From Diabrotica undecimpunctata (taxonomy: Eukaryota; Arthropoda; Insecta; Coleoptera; Chrysomelidae): a stretch of DNA of 64,000 nt. The first letter of the stretch is position 1; every line of letters starts with the position of its first letter. This document shows positions 35,491 to 45,207 of the stretch, in pieces. The position numbers and the translations under genes were made by a program. Location: positions 136,451,914-136,515,913 of the forward strand of contig NC_092809.1 of NCBI RefSeq assembly GCF_040954645.1, given 5' to 3'. Below the pieces are notes generated by a model. The model saw nothing but the letters and a program-made list of their open reading frames with translations. It was not told the origin of the DNA and did no database searches.

Positions 35491-37053
35491 ATGGATAATA
35501 AGGCTCGCACACCAGTAACCCAAAAAGAACTAGAGGAAATAATCGAGAATCTCTCAGATTTTTAGCCCGACGATCAAAATAATAGTTCTGAGGATGACCT
35601 AATAATAGACAGTTATAGATTGGAACCTGGCGAGGGTTCTGATGATGATTATAGTCCGGAGCCTGACGATGATTATATACCGGAAAATAACGAAGATTCT
35701 GATGATGATTATTTTCCGGAGAATGACGAAGATTCGAACGATGATGATTTATTGTGGAGAATGACGAGGATTCCAACGATGATGATATGCAGCAGCAAAG
35801 AAGTCAGACTGGCTGCGAAGTTTTAACAAGCTATGAAATTTCTTGTGAATCTCTCTAAGCTACAAATTACGAAAACGACATTGAATATGTGCAAATTGAG
35901 GAAGTGCCTACCTAACTACGTGGAAAAAATGGCTTTAAATGGAGCGGAAAAGTCAACAAAAAGTCACGTCGGACCAATCAAAGAAATCTAGTGATTTATT
36001 TACCTGGAAATAAAGGAGCTGCTCGACAAGTAACTAGTGGAATTTCAGCATGGTCCCTGTTTTTCACTGATAATATTCTGAAAAATATTATCGTTTTTAC
36101 AAACAAGGAAATTAGATTACAACGAGTACGTTATGCAAGAGATCGACATGTTGACGAGGAGGAAGTGGCTAATACAACAATCAGGCCATCCTATGTGAGA
36201 GATATAAATCTAATAGAAATCAGAGCATTATGTGGACTTTATTTCTACGCAGGGGTTCTAAATATGAATTCGGTAAAATCGAAATAACTTTTTAACAAAG
36301 AAACAGGAATTCCAATTTTTCGCGCTGTAATGGGTAAAGCTCACTTTGCAGCATTTCTTACAATTTACCTTAGGTTTGACGACAGGAACACTAGAAACGA
36401 GCGTCGTAAAACAAATCGTTTTGCGCCAATGGATATTTTTGAAGCAGTTATGTCCAAATGTAGCCAACTTTATACGCCTTCACAGTACTGCACGTTGGAT
36501 GAACAGCTTATGAGTTTTCGAAGCAGATATATACTATCATAACCCGATAAATACGGAATTAAAATGTTAGCATTTTGTGATGCAAAAACTTTTTATCTTT
36601 TGAATACCGAAGTGTATATCGGTAAAAATTCAACACCGGTAGGTGTCCCTGTAGCTGAATACTACAGGTTGAGTCTAACAAAACCAATTCATGGGACATA
36701 TCGTAACCTTACAACAGATAATTTGTTTACCTCAATCTGAATGGCAAAAAAGCTGTGCGATGATCATTCCGTTACATTAGTTGGAACCATAAAGCAAAAT
36801 AAAGCTGCACTCTCAGTAACGTTCATCGAAAAAAGTAACAGAAACCAAAATTCAGCTATATTTGCTTATAGTAAAAACTTAACACTGCTTTCATATTGCC
36901 CTCCAAAAGCTAAGAAAAAAATTGTTATCGTGTTATCCACCATGCATCCTGAAGGAGACAAACCAAATTCTATAGTGCTTTCCTAAATAATTTATTTTTA
37001 TAATCGAACCAAAATCGGAGTTGACACATTCGACCAGAACATACGGGATTAAA
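35491..37053 (+). pseudogene. piggyBac transposase, degenerate
   Basis: ATG at 35491 (MDNKARTPVTQKELEEI). An acidic N-terminal region rich in Asp, Glu and Pro has a repeated D-D-Y-x-P-E pattern at 35640-35740. The core starts at 35991: WSLFFTDNILKNIIVFTNKE, INLIEIRALCGLYFYAGVL, FRAVMGKAHFAAFLTIYLRF, TLDEQLMSF with the first catalytic Asp near 36497, PDKYGIKMLAFCDAKTFYLL near 36544, NLTTDNLFTSI with the second Asp near 36718, CPPKAKKKIVIVLSTMH, then GVDTFDQ near 37020 with the third Asp. Stops at about 35564, 35824, 36284, 36541, 36738 and 36984 plus frameshifts. The C-terminal Cys-rich finger is absent. All three Asp codons of the DDD triad survive. Confidence 0.9.
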
Positions 37054-37055
37054 TA

Positions 37056-37620
37056 AAGTAACATACTTTTCATCATCAATAATGACAATTTTACCAGGAA
37101 AATAAATACGTCTCAATGCACGGCAACATCTAGGAATTTTTTCTAACTGGGCTGGTGTGTACTTAGGAGCTTTTTTTTTTTATATAGTTTTAAATTATTT
37201 CTAGTAATTGTTCTACTTACAGTCATTCGTAAAACATTATATCTTCTGCCAACATTTCTCTAGATTTTCCTAATTGGTTCTTCATCCTCTGAATTATTCT
37301 CTGTTCCCGAGCAGGAGTTAAAACTCTTGGTGTTCCACTTTTGGGCAAATTAAGGTATGGTATACCATTTTCGCACTCTTTAATTGTCTGTTAAATAATT
37401 GATACAGAATTATTTTGAGGACTAAAAATTCTTACAATATCTTGTTTTGGTATATGTCCAACTAATAGATAAATACTTTGACAAATATTAAGTTTGTACG
37501 ACATCTTAACGAAACGTATTTGTCTAAGCTGACATTGTTTATATCGTTTAAGTTGTTTACCAGCTTTGGTTTTCAATGGAAACGATCCAATGCTTCCTAC
37601 CAATAATACTTTTAAATCTA
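37056..37620 (-). pseudogene. Tc1/mariner-like transposase, N-terminal scrap
   Basis: Minus strand from about 37600: a helix-turn-helix-like region (LNICQSIYLLVGHIPKQDIV), then PYLNLPKSGTPRVLTPAREQ, here split as PYLNLPKSGTPRV and LTPAREQ, near 37300-37350. Then come RIIQRMKNQLGKSREMLAED, a stop, PKYTPAQLEKIPRCCRALRR near 37100-37160, and IVIIDDEKYVTL with the first catalytic Asp at about 37085. It ends at the junction with piggyBac, so the second half is gone. Subfamily not determined. Confidence 0.6.
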
Positions 37621-37964
37621 AAACTTTACAAAAACTTTACGGTCATACGTTATTTTTGAAAATTTACTGAAAACGTTTAATATTATCGATGCTCGTCATC
37701 AGAACAACGAAATAATATTTTGATATGATCTTATTTGTCATCGTCGCCTTTTATCAAAGTGTTCAGGAAGATTTTTGGATATGTCTACTAGCAGTATGGG
37801 GGCTACAGAATCCGCATGAACTTTAAGAACTGTTAATTAAACACGTTGATACAGTGAAGTTATAGATTGGCTAGGTTGGCAACCTACCAATCGTAAAAAC
37901 TAATACTGCTCAAAGAAACAATGTAAGCCTTAAAACCTGATTGACAAAATGAAGACGACCACGG
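37621..37964. other. Spacer, no feature recognised
   Basis: No domain or repeat seen on either strand. Confidence 0.4.
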
Positions 37965-38560
37965 CAAGAAATAACAACAAACGCAAAATATCCAAAACCT
38001 AGATAAGAGTTACTGCATGTAACATTAAATCGCTCAACACAAAAGAGCAGGTAATAACTCTAAGCTAAAAGCGAAACGAATAGACATTTGCACTCTACAG
38101 GATACGAAAAAGAGAAAATATTGACAATCACTATTAAAAAGAAAGCAGGTCTAAAGAAGATGTTCTTCTTCTTCTGGTTCCTATCCGTTTCGGATGTTGG
38201 AAATCATATTGGCCATCATGACCAATAAATATAATATACCATATAAATAAAAGAAGATGTAGCCTTACTAATAAACCAAAGGTACCAAAATCACATCAAA
38301 GAGTGTCAATACATATCAGAAAGGATTGTAACAACAAAGATAAGAATGAAGAAGGAAGACCTGAGTATCATGGGAGTATACGGCCCAAAAAATAACAAGC
38401 ATAAAATAACAAGGGAAACATTTTATAACGAATTTAAACGAGTAGTAGACTAAGTTAGAGGTAAGATAATAATACTGGGAGATTTTAGCGATTGAATAGA
38501 CAACCAAATAATACGCGGAATTAAGAAAAAATATAACGAGAATATTAACAATGAAAACGA
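37965..38560 (+). pseudogene. LINE AP endonuclease fragment
   Basis: N-terminal endonuclease of a LINE: VTACNIKSLNTKEQV, a frame-shifted IDICTLQDTKK-like segment (first acidic site), INKRYQNHIKE-like and QYISERIVTTKIRMKKEDL near 38310-38370, SIMGVYGPKNN, then a stop in VVD and KIIILGDFS near 38465 (catalytic Asp), with IDNQIIRGIKKKYNENI after it. An unrelated ~100-base patch interrupts it at about 38160-38265 (CTTCTTCTTCTGG then ATTGGCCATCATGACC), resembling the 3' tail of another LINE on the minus strand. RT is absent: an isolated 5' piece. Confidence 0.65.
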
Positions 38561-39961
38561 TGATAATTTTTTTGACAATTATATTGCCAAAAATAAAATT
38601 TTGTTTAAAAATTCTTTTTTGTTTAGTAACAAAAAGGAAGAAGATTTATTCACCATTGATAGATGTCTGGAAAAATGTAATAGATATATGGAAAATTAAA
38701 TCAAAATATGATATTTTTCAAGTTTCATTTATAGATTATAAAGAAATAATATAATTATAAATTTTGCTTAGATTTTGAATTTCTGATCTTTTATTTAAAT
38801 TATTATCACTTTTAGTATTAATTTATGGTTTGTAAAACATTAGCAAGACATAATAAATCTTTTGACAGGAAAAGTTAATTGTTCTATCTTGAAATTTTCT
38901 TGCATTTTAAATCATTCATTTATTAGCATTTATTAATAATCTATATATCTATATATAATAATTAATAACTTCATTAATAATGCATTTATTTGTGGCAATC
39001 CAGTACTCATAATAAAATTTAATTTTTGTTTTTAAATATGTGATGTGTTTGGATCTGTCTAATCTATATCTCATTAGAAACGAATTTTTATCCTTCTTTT
39101 TTCCCTTTTATACTTTTATAACAGAGTGCACTCATCTTATTACAAACAATTTATATTTTGGGGTGAATTTGTCTTAATGGAAGAAAGCAGGCAGCGGAGA
39201 ATAAACGACGACTTAGCTTGTAAACTTGGGGAATTATTTCAATGAAGCTATTACGAACAGTGTTTATTAGGATTAACATTTCGATTTATTACTGTTGGAA
39301 GTTTCCTCCCTATTTTGCTCTTTCATCTTTTTACCAGCTGTCTAATGTAAAGTTTATTAAGGAAAAATTTTAAATGGTTAATATGAACAAATAATGCGAA
39401 GGAAAATTATTAATTAAAAATAAAAATAAAACATTTATATTTAAAAGCATAATTTAGCAAATAGTAAAATCAATAAAGTCAGCAGCAGAAGTATTTAAAA
39501 ATAAATAACGGGGCTCGAAAAAAAAAGAATATTTTAATGATAAACGCAAAAATTTGGTCACAAACTTGGCCAAAAATTTGGATGTAAAAAGAAAATAATA
39601 GGTAAAAACAAAACAAAACATAGAAATACTAACAAAACTAGAGGTAACATGTTAAGTTGGATCACAGAAAGAAGAAACGATACTCCTTTGCGATATTGGC
39701 AGATCTATTTCAGGAATAGCAAACCTACCCACGCGAGATCATTATTTTCCCCCAAATATCGTTTTCCCTGGGCAAAGTATATCACGACCTATAATATTCT
39801 TATCTACACCTTTTTGCCTCCACATCCTACCCAACAATAATATGGAAAAAATACCACTCGGAGAAAGGTCATTGAATATCAGCCTTGTTCCTGTACGCAG
39901 GGTTCTACAGGAATCATCCAACTTGCCCCAACTAATCGTGGAAATAAACATCGCTACATAC
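38561..39961. other. AT-rich spacer and unassigned 39640-39960 stretch
   Basis: 38561-39640 is strongly AT-rich with nothing recognised. 39640-39960 is more GC-rich and keeps open frames on both strands (63 plus, 92 minus codons), but I see no family in either. Confidence 0.35.
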
Positions 39962-40178
39962 ATCATCATCCAGTCTTGAAAGTCCACTGTTGAACATAGG
40001 CCTCTTCCTTGTGTTTCCAATCCTGTCTATTTTGCGCCACTTTCATCCAGTTTTTATTTTTTCTTCTTAAATCGTCAGCTCATCGTGCAGATTATCGACC
40101 GACGCTTCTCTTGTCTACCCTTAGTCTCCATTCCAATAACCTCTTTGTCCATCGCTCATCCGTCATTCTAGCGAGATA
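39962..40178 (-). pseudogene. RTE-like LINE 3' end, second copy of the 27001 family
   Basis: Minus-strand tail MTDERWTKRLLEWR, KRSVGR, NWMKVAQNRQDWKHKEEAY, ending QQWTFKTG with the tail ATGATGATG. It matches the end of the LINE at 27001-28460 (MTNGRCTKRLLEWRPRE, EAYVQQWTLEAG) with moderate divergence. Severely 5'-truncated. Confidence 0.75.
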
Positions 40179-40179
40179 T

Positions 40180-40425
40180 CTTCTTCAAAGAGATAGATAA
40201 TAGCGTTCATTATTTGATGAAAATGCACAAAATGTATTAAGCACTAAATGGTACAAAAAACCTATATTTAGTAACAGATTTATTAACTATCATTCACAAC
40301 ATACACCTCATATAAAAGTAAATTTGATATTGCCTTTAAAAAACATATTAATCAAATTATCACACACCTATAACATCAACAAAGGAGTAATGAACTAAAG
40401 GACATACATTGGAGAATTCTTAACC
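40180..40425 (+). pseudogene. PLE piece 1: RT C-terminal region
   Basis: Contains KEIDNSVHYL, then WYKKPIFSNRFINYHSQH near 40249-40302, matching the PLE motif in which W-Y-x-K-P-x-F-S-x-R-x-x-N-Y-H-S precedes the thumb. Then comes PHIKVNLILPLKNILIKLSH, and after a frameshift near 40390 ELKDIHWRILN up to the duplicated ATTCTTAACC at 40416-40425. Confidence 0.75.
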
Positions 40426-41771
40426 ATCTTCTTCTTCTTCTTCTACTTCTTGGAGATCTTTCGATTTGTTTAATTCTGAGGCTGCCTCTGGTTAATTTCC
40501 TGGGAGGTAGATTGCCAACTATCCCTCCATCTTTTAGGTGGTCTTTCGGGAGGTCTTGAACCGGGCGGGTTGTTTTCTAGGGCAATTTTTGGAAGTCTAT
40601 TCTCATCCATTCGTCTTACATGATTCTACCTCATCCTCTTACGCTGCCTTCCCCATCTTACAATATCTTGAATTTTGCACTGCTCTCTGACGTTTGTATT
40701 TCTCACCCTGTCTCTTCTTGTTTTGCCCACCACTGTTCTTAGGGTTTCTCATATGTCATGATCGGTTGTATGTAAGTCTTGTAGATTCTAATTTTACTAT
40801 CTGTGCGAATATACTGATTTCACCAGACTATCTCCAGCAGACATCCCGACAATGCGGATACTTTGTTAATCTGACTCCTTAGGTCCTTTACTAGGTCTTG
40901 TGTGCTTGATATATCTATGCCCAGATATCTGAATTGCATCATCTGTTCTATGGGGTTGTTCTCAACCACTAACTTACATCTGAGCGGTTCTTTTGCTATT
41001 GTCATACATTTTATTTTGTTGGTAGAAATGGTCATATTTAGTTGGCGGCTTATTTGAAAGAACTGAAAGAGCTGTCTCTGAAGATCATCTTTTGATTCGG
41101 CAATAATTGCTGCATCATCTGCGTAACACACCATACCAATTCTTTTGTTGCCCATTCTGTATCCGAGATGGAGAGATGTTACTTTGTTTATAATTTTGCC
41201 CATGAATAGGTTAAACAAGAAGAGGCTTAAACCGTCGCCTTGTCTAATTCCTCCCAATGTTGGAATATTTTCAGTGAATTTTATTTTTGATGTCTCTCAG
41301 GCGAACCCTGTCAAACGCCTTCGTCAGATTAATGAAGCAAATATGCGCTGGCATGCCGAACTCTATAGCTTTTTGCTTAAATAGTTTTTATTTGTTTTAT
41401 TATGAATACTGCATCTGTTATAGACCGCCCTCTTGTAAAACCTTGTTGTTCTTCAGCATTAGTGATTTGCCTTTCCAATTTGTCCTTAAGAATACTCGTG
41501 AAAAGTTTCATCGTTGTATTTAAGAGGGTTATTCCTCTGTAGTTTTGTGGGCAAGTATTTTGTCCTTTTTTTATTATGGGGATTGTGATACTCTTATGAC
41601 ATTCCTCTGGTGTTTCTGTGTCGTTTAGGATTTTGTTAAATAGTTGTGACAGTTTACTTGCAAGTTCAGGGCCTCCATATTTTAAGAGTTCATTGGGTAT
41701 ACCATCTGTCCCAGGTAATTTTCTGTTTATTAGCTTCTTGATCTTTGCTTCTACCTCTTATTGATTATAGG
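40426..41771 (-). pseudogene. LINE inserted in the PLE
   Basis: Minus-strand LINE, 1346 bases, 5'-truncated at RT domain 1. From 41771 downward: INRKLPGTDGIPNELLKYGG, ECHKSITIPIIKKGQN, QNYRGITLLNTTMKLFTSIL, QQGFTRGR, ICFINLTKAFDRV (catalytic Asp, frame-shifted), GGIRQGDGLSLFLFNLFM, MVCYADDAAIIAESKDDL (YADD) near 41130, MQFRYLGIDI, a YIQPIMTY-like segment, and LPKIALENNP. The tail is GAAGAAGAAGAAGAT on the minus strand (40426 onward). The frame over 40820-41257 is open for 145 codons. TSD ATTCTTAACC at 40416-40425 and 41772-41781. Same lineage group as 48592-50590 and 54015-55800. Confidence 0.9.
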
Positions 41772-41837
41772 ATTCTTAACCAAATAAACTAATTAACAAA
41801 TGTTTATTGGCAAGAATCAAACAAGAGAACCAAATCT

Positions 41838-42638
41838 CTCGGTTCGTAGACTTACTACGGTTGCCTCTTCCGACTAACCAATGAACATTAAGCCCGAAAT
41901 TACGTCACGAGAGTACAGTAATTTGAATTATAACATTGTTAATCGTCGTTTTTATGTCTTTGATGTGTGGAAAATAGTAAAGATAGTTCTAAAATAAAGA
42001 TGTCTAGTGGATTATAATACCTAATTATGGAAAACTGTTGATATGTAGGCAGTTTGGTACTTAAAATTAATCAGAACCGGTTGTTAACGTTTATCCAATG
42101 TTAATGCAGGATTTATGTAAATCTAGGACTTCAATCTTCATTTTACACTGAAAATTTGTCGCGTATACTGAATTTTCATCAATATTGGATTAACTATTGA
42201 ATGAATTACCGAATTACATAACTATTTTACTATTTTTTTAATATCTTTTCTACACACTACAACCTGTGCCCGGCATTCTAAAATTTCATCAACATTATTA
42301 TTGCGTTAATACACAATGAAATTTTAAAGTTTTAACCTACCTTATAAAAAGATACGAAGATAATAGGTACGATGTACAACTACAATAAATAACGTTTCTT
42401 CGATAATTCAAAATAAGTTTTTATAGAAAACAACACCAAAATTTCAAATACAAAAATATAAAGTAAACTGAGATATTAAAAAAACGATAAATAATAAAGC
42501 AAATAATAAACTGAAAGATAATTACCACGAACAAACTGTGATAATAAATGGGTTTTGTATTCTTGTGTACTCTGGAGACGTAACTCAAGCATCCCCACCC
42601 CAGTCGGAAGAGGCAACCGTAGAAGTCTACGAACCGTG
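41838..42638. mobile_element. 801-bp non-autonomous inverted-repeat element
   Basis: Flanked by the exact 9-base direct repeat ACCAAATCT (41829-41837 and 42639-42647). Left end reads CTCGGTTCGTAGACTTACTA, right end inward CACGGTTCGTAGACTTCTAC, both then CGGTTGCCTCTTCCGACT. The arms match over about 38 bases with a 1-base indel, and more loosely to about 85 bases. No open frame or transposase motif inside. Excision restores the PLE frame exactly (KRTKS then NINTKLTTVF). A 9-base duplication suits MULE-like or similar DNA transposons, but the family is not established. Confidence 0.85.
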
Positions 42639-43007
42639 ACCAAATCTAACATTAACACCAAGCTAACTACAGTCTTTGCTTACTATTTTCATAATAAAAT
42701 TTTAACTAAAAATATTAAAACACTGGCATCACAGTATACAAAAACTAAATCATCTATTAGCATTATGGAAAACTCAAATGTATTTTATAGAATACCATTC
42801 AAAAATTCATACATCGGACACACATCTAGAAATCTAATAGGCAGACTAAAATCACATAAAGGTGACGTCAGAAATAATAAAAATACATGTGCATTAATAG
42901 GTCATGCAATTACTAAGAATCATTTATTTAATTTCAATAAAACCAAGATATTAAGAAATGAAAATCAATTAAACAAAAGAGAATTCTTAGAAATGGTGTG
43001 CTAAATA
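42639..43007 (+). pseudogene. PLE piece 3: GIY-YIG nuclease
   Basis: Reads NINTKLTTVFAYYF, IKTLASQYTKTKSSIS, then NVFYRIPFKNSYIGHTSRNL, here split as NVFYRIPFKN and SYIGHTSRNL. The GIY-YIG core is present, but the CxxC pair of other PLEs is replaced or deleted (IPFKNSYIG). Then come GRLKSHK with the catalytic Arg, NTCALIGHAITKNHLFNF and NKREFLEMVC with the catalytic Glu. It stops at TAA 43002-43004, probably from CAA, just before the Tc1 insertion. The frame is open from 42555, but the part before 42639 belongs to the inserted element. Piece 2 (41772-41837) reads LTNVYWQESNKRTKS after a stop. Confidence 0.85.
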
Positions 43008-44630
43008 CACTCGCGATCATAAAATCCGGGTCACCTTGAAAATCACCGATATTTCATTTTTAACGAGCTTTATCGTAAATAATAATAACACAAATACAAA
43101 CTAATGCATGTTTCTGAGAATTGTTGTCGGCTTAGCGGTTTCCTTTGCAACAAAGAATTTCAATAGTGCCGATTTCGCGGAAAAGTGCACACTTCCCAAA
43201 ATGAACGGTACCTGTAACTGCCGCTTGTTTTAAATGTCTCATTTATGCTTCGACTTTCTGTTCAAACGCAACGAACAAACGTTTATTATTGCCACCATTA
43301 GTGTTTATTAGTGCCATTATTAGTGTTTATTATTGTTTATTTTTTGTCAAAAATACCCTTGATTGTTGTTGAAACGGCACAAATTGTTGCGCTTGTGAAA
43401 GACCGTCACACTCAACGGCAAGTCGCAAGAACTGTTGGCTTAAGCCTTTCTACGGTTCAACGAGTGCTTCAACGCTTTCAGGAGAAGGGTTTGCTATCCA
43501 GACGACATCGCTCTGGACGAAGAAGAATAACCACGGTACAAAATGACCGTTTTCTTGTGTTTCAGGCTTTACGAAACCGGACCTCAACTGCGATTATGCA
43601 TCGAAATCATATACAGGAAGTACGAAATCGCAATGTTAGCGTTGCAACAGTCAGGAGAAGATTTCGTTCTTTTGGACTATCTTCTCGGGTAATGGCTACA
43701 GGACCGCCACTTCGCCTGGCGCATCAAGTTGCACGACTAGCTTCTGCTCGACAATGGGGAATTAATGATTGGAGCAAAGAGTTATTCCCAGATGAATCCC
43801 GTTTCTGCCTAACTGGATCCGATGGACATGTAAGAGTTTGGAGGAGAACCGGTGAATGATTTTCATAAGCTTGCATTGCTCCAAGAATACCATTTGGTGG
43901 GGGCTCGGTCATAGCTTGGGGAGGTGTATCTTCCGACTTCCACACAGAATTACCCTTCATCGAAAATGGGTCTTTAACTGCACAAAGGGACATTACGGAG
44001 ATTCTGGAAGAACATGTTATGCATACCATGGCAAGACTTGGAGAAAAGGTCGTTTTTATGCAGAACAACGCGCGAACGCACGTTGCCACGATTAGTATGC
44101 AATACATGCGAGGTTGGAATTACGAGGTTACCCTGGCCAGCTAGGTCTCCGGACCTGAATCCCATCGAACATATCTGGGACGATTTGAAAAAACGTATTC
44201 AACCCCTAACATCTCCTCCTAACAACGCACAGGAGCTTAAGGATCTGTTAGTGAGAGAGTGGAACAACATACCACAACATGTAATCCGGAGAAAAATTGA
44301 GAGTATGCCCGGTCGTCTGCAAGAGGTCATTAGAGCAAGTGGAGACAATATACGATATTAATCATTGAAATTTCACTGACATTTTACCACGTTCTGTATT
44401 TTCCATTTTTTTTTTTTTTTGTTCGTGTGCCTGTTTTATCAACAATCTGATTTGTTTTCTGCTTTTTCAATAAAAACAATAAAAAACCGTTTATTTTTTT
44501 CTTTCAAAACAAACATTGATGACAAATAAAAAATACGTTAGCCTAAAAAAAGGTTATTACTGTACCAGAGGCAAAAATATTTCAGAAACTTGAAATTTTC
44601 AAGGTGACCCGGATTTTATGATCGCAAGTG
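43008..44630 (+). mobile_element. Tc1-like transposon inserted in the PLE
   Basis: 1623 bases between TA dinucleotides (43006-43007 and 44631-44632). Terminal inverted repeats of about 35 bases: left CACTCGCGATCATAAAATCC, right inward CACTTGCGATCATAAAATCC, then GGGTCACCTTGAAAAT in both. Length and ends are complete, so only the transposase has decayed. Confidence 0.95.
43344..44361 (+). pseudogene. Tc1-like DD34E transposase, decayed
   Basis: The likely start is the TTG at 43344, a lost ATG (frame reads SKIPLIVVETAQ); the ATG at 43311 adds only a hydrophobic stretch. Helix-turn-helix: HTQRQVARTVGLSLSTVQRV, then the GRRR AT-hook-like motif. FPDESRFCLTG carries the first catalytic Asp near 43790. 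TGA at 43857-43859 and TAA at 43866-43868 replace Arg and Gln. FGGGSVIAWGGV follows, then FMQNNARTHVA near 44058, where the second catalytic Asp is replaced by Asn. After a frameshift near 44120 come LPWPARSPDLNPIEHIWDDL, containing the catalytic Glu, and the family end (MPGRLQEVIRASGDNIRY), stop at 44359-44361. Inactive by at least four lesions. Confidence 0.9.
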
Positions 44631-45205
44631 TAAATATCTATGAGTTAATAAAAAAACTGATATTGATAAACTAAGTAATATATATAATTACATTCACTTA
44701 TAATAAAAAATATAATATATAAATCACTTATAATAATAAATTTAATATTAAATTTTCTGACTAAATTCAAAAAATTTAAATATTTAAAGTTGGCGCCACT
44801 TTCCTTTATTGTTTAAATAATCCGATGACAAGTTAAATACTTCATCATTCTATTATGTATTGTACGCAGCCATATAAAAGCGAAAACTAGTTATCAACAA
44901 CGAAAAATATAATAAACAGAAACGAGTCTCTTTCTGACATAAATCAAATATTAAAATAAATTATCAATCATGTTTCCTCAAATTAAATAAAATTTAAACA
45001 CTGTAATTGCTAATATAATAAGAATTTAATTTTAATAAGTTTAATGTTTTGTGATGTTCAAAATTTAATGGATTAATCTCATGTTGTAAGCTTTTGTGCT
45101 TGTTTTATACAATGTTTTTTCATTTTAATTTCATTGTATTTAGTGATAAATAATTTTAATGACTGCAACCTCAAGGCAAAACTTTAGTTTATATAAATAT
45201 ATAAA
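44631..45205. other. PLE end (44631-44735) then AT-rich spacer
   Basis: NIYELIKKTDIDKLSNIYNY at 44633-44692 is the C-terminal end of the PLE. From 44690 a ~20-base unit (CACTTATAATAAAAAATATA, AATCACTTATAATAATAAAT) is repeated. 44760-45205 is AT-rich with nothing recognised. Confidence 0.6.
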
Positions 45206-45207
45206 GC

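Larger units (their letters stand above)
35200..37055 (+). mobile_element. piggyBac element, intact 5' end, 3' truncated
   Basis: Starts with the target TTAA (35200-35203) immediately followed by CCCTACACTACTACAGG, the CCCT-type end of piggyBac elements. A 5' untranslated region, an apparent intron (35428-35483) and the transposase gene follow. The right end is missing: homology stops within the third catalytic region at about 37055, where an unrelated Tc1/mariner scrap begins on the other strand. Confidence 0.85.
40180..44735 (+). mobile_element. Penelope-like element split by three insertions
   Basis: One PLE whose four pieces are 40180-40425, 41772-41837, 42639-43007 and 44631-44735. The gaps are a minus-strand LINE, an 801-bp inverted-repeat element and a Tc1-like element. 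Each gap is bounded by a direct repeat: ATTCTTAACC, ACCAAATCT and TA. Removing them joins the reading of RT C-terminus to GIY-YIG nuclease. Confidence 0.85.
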
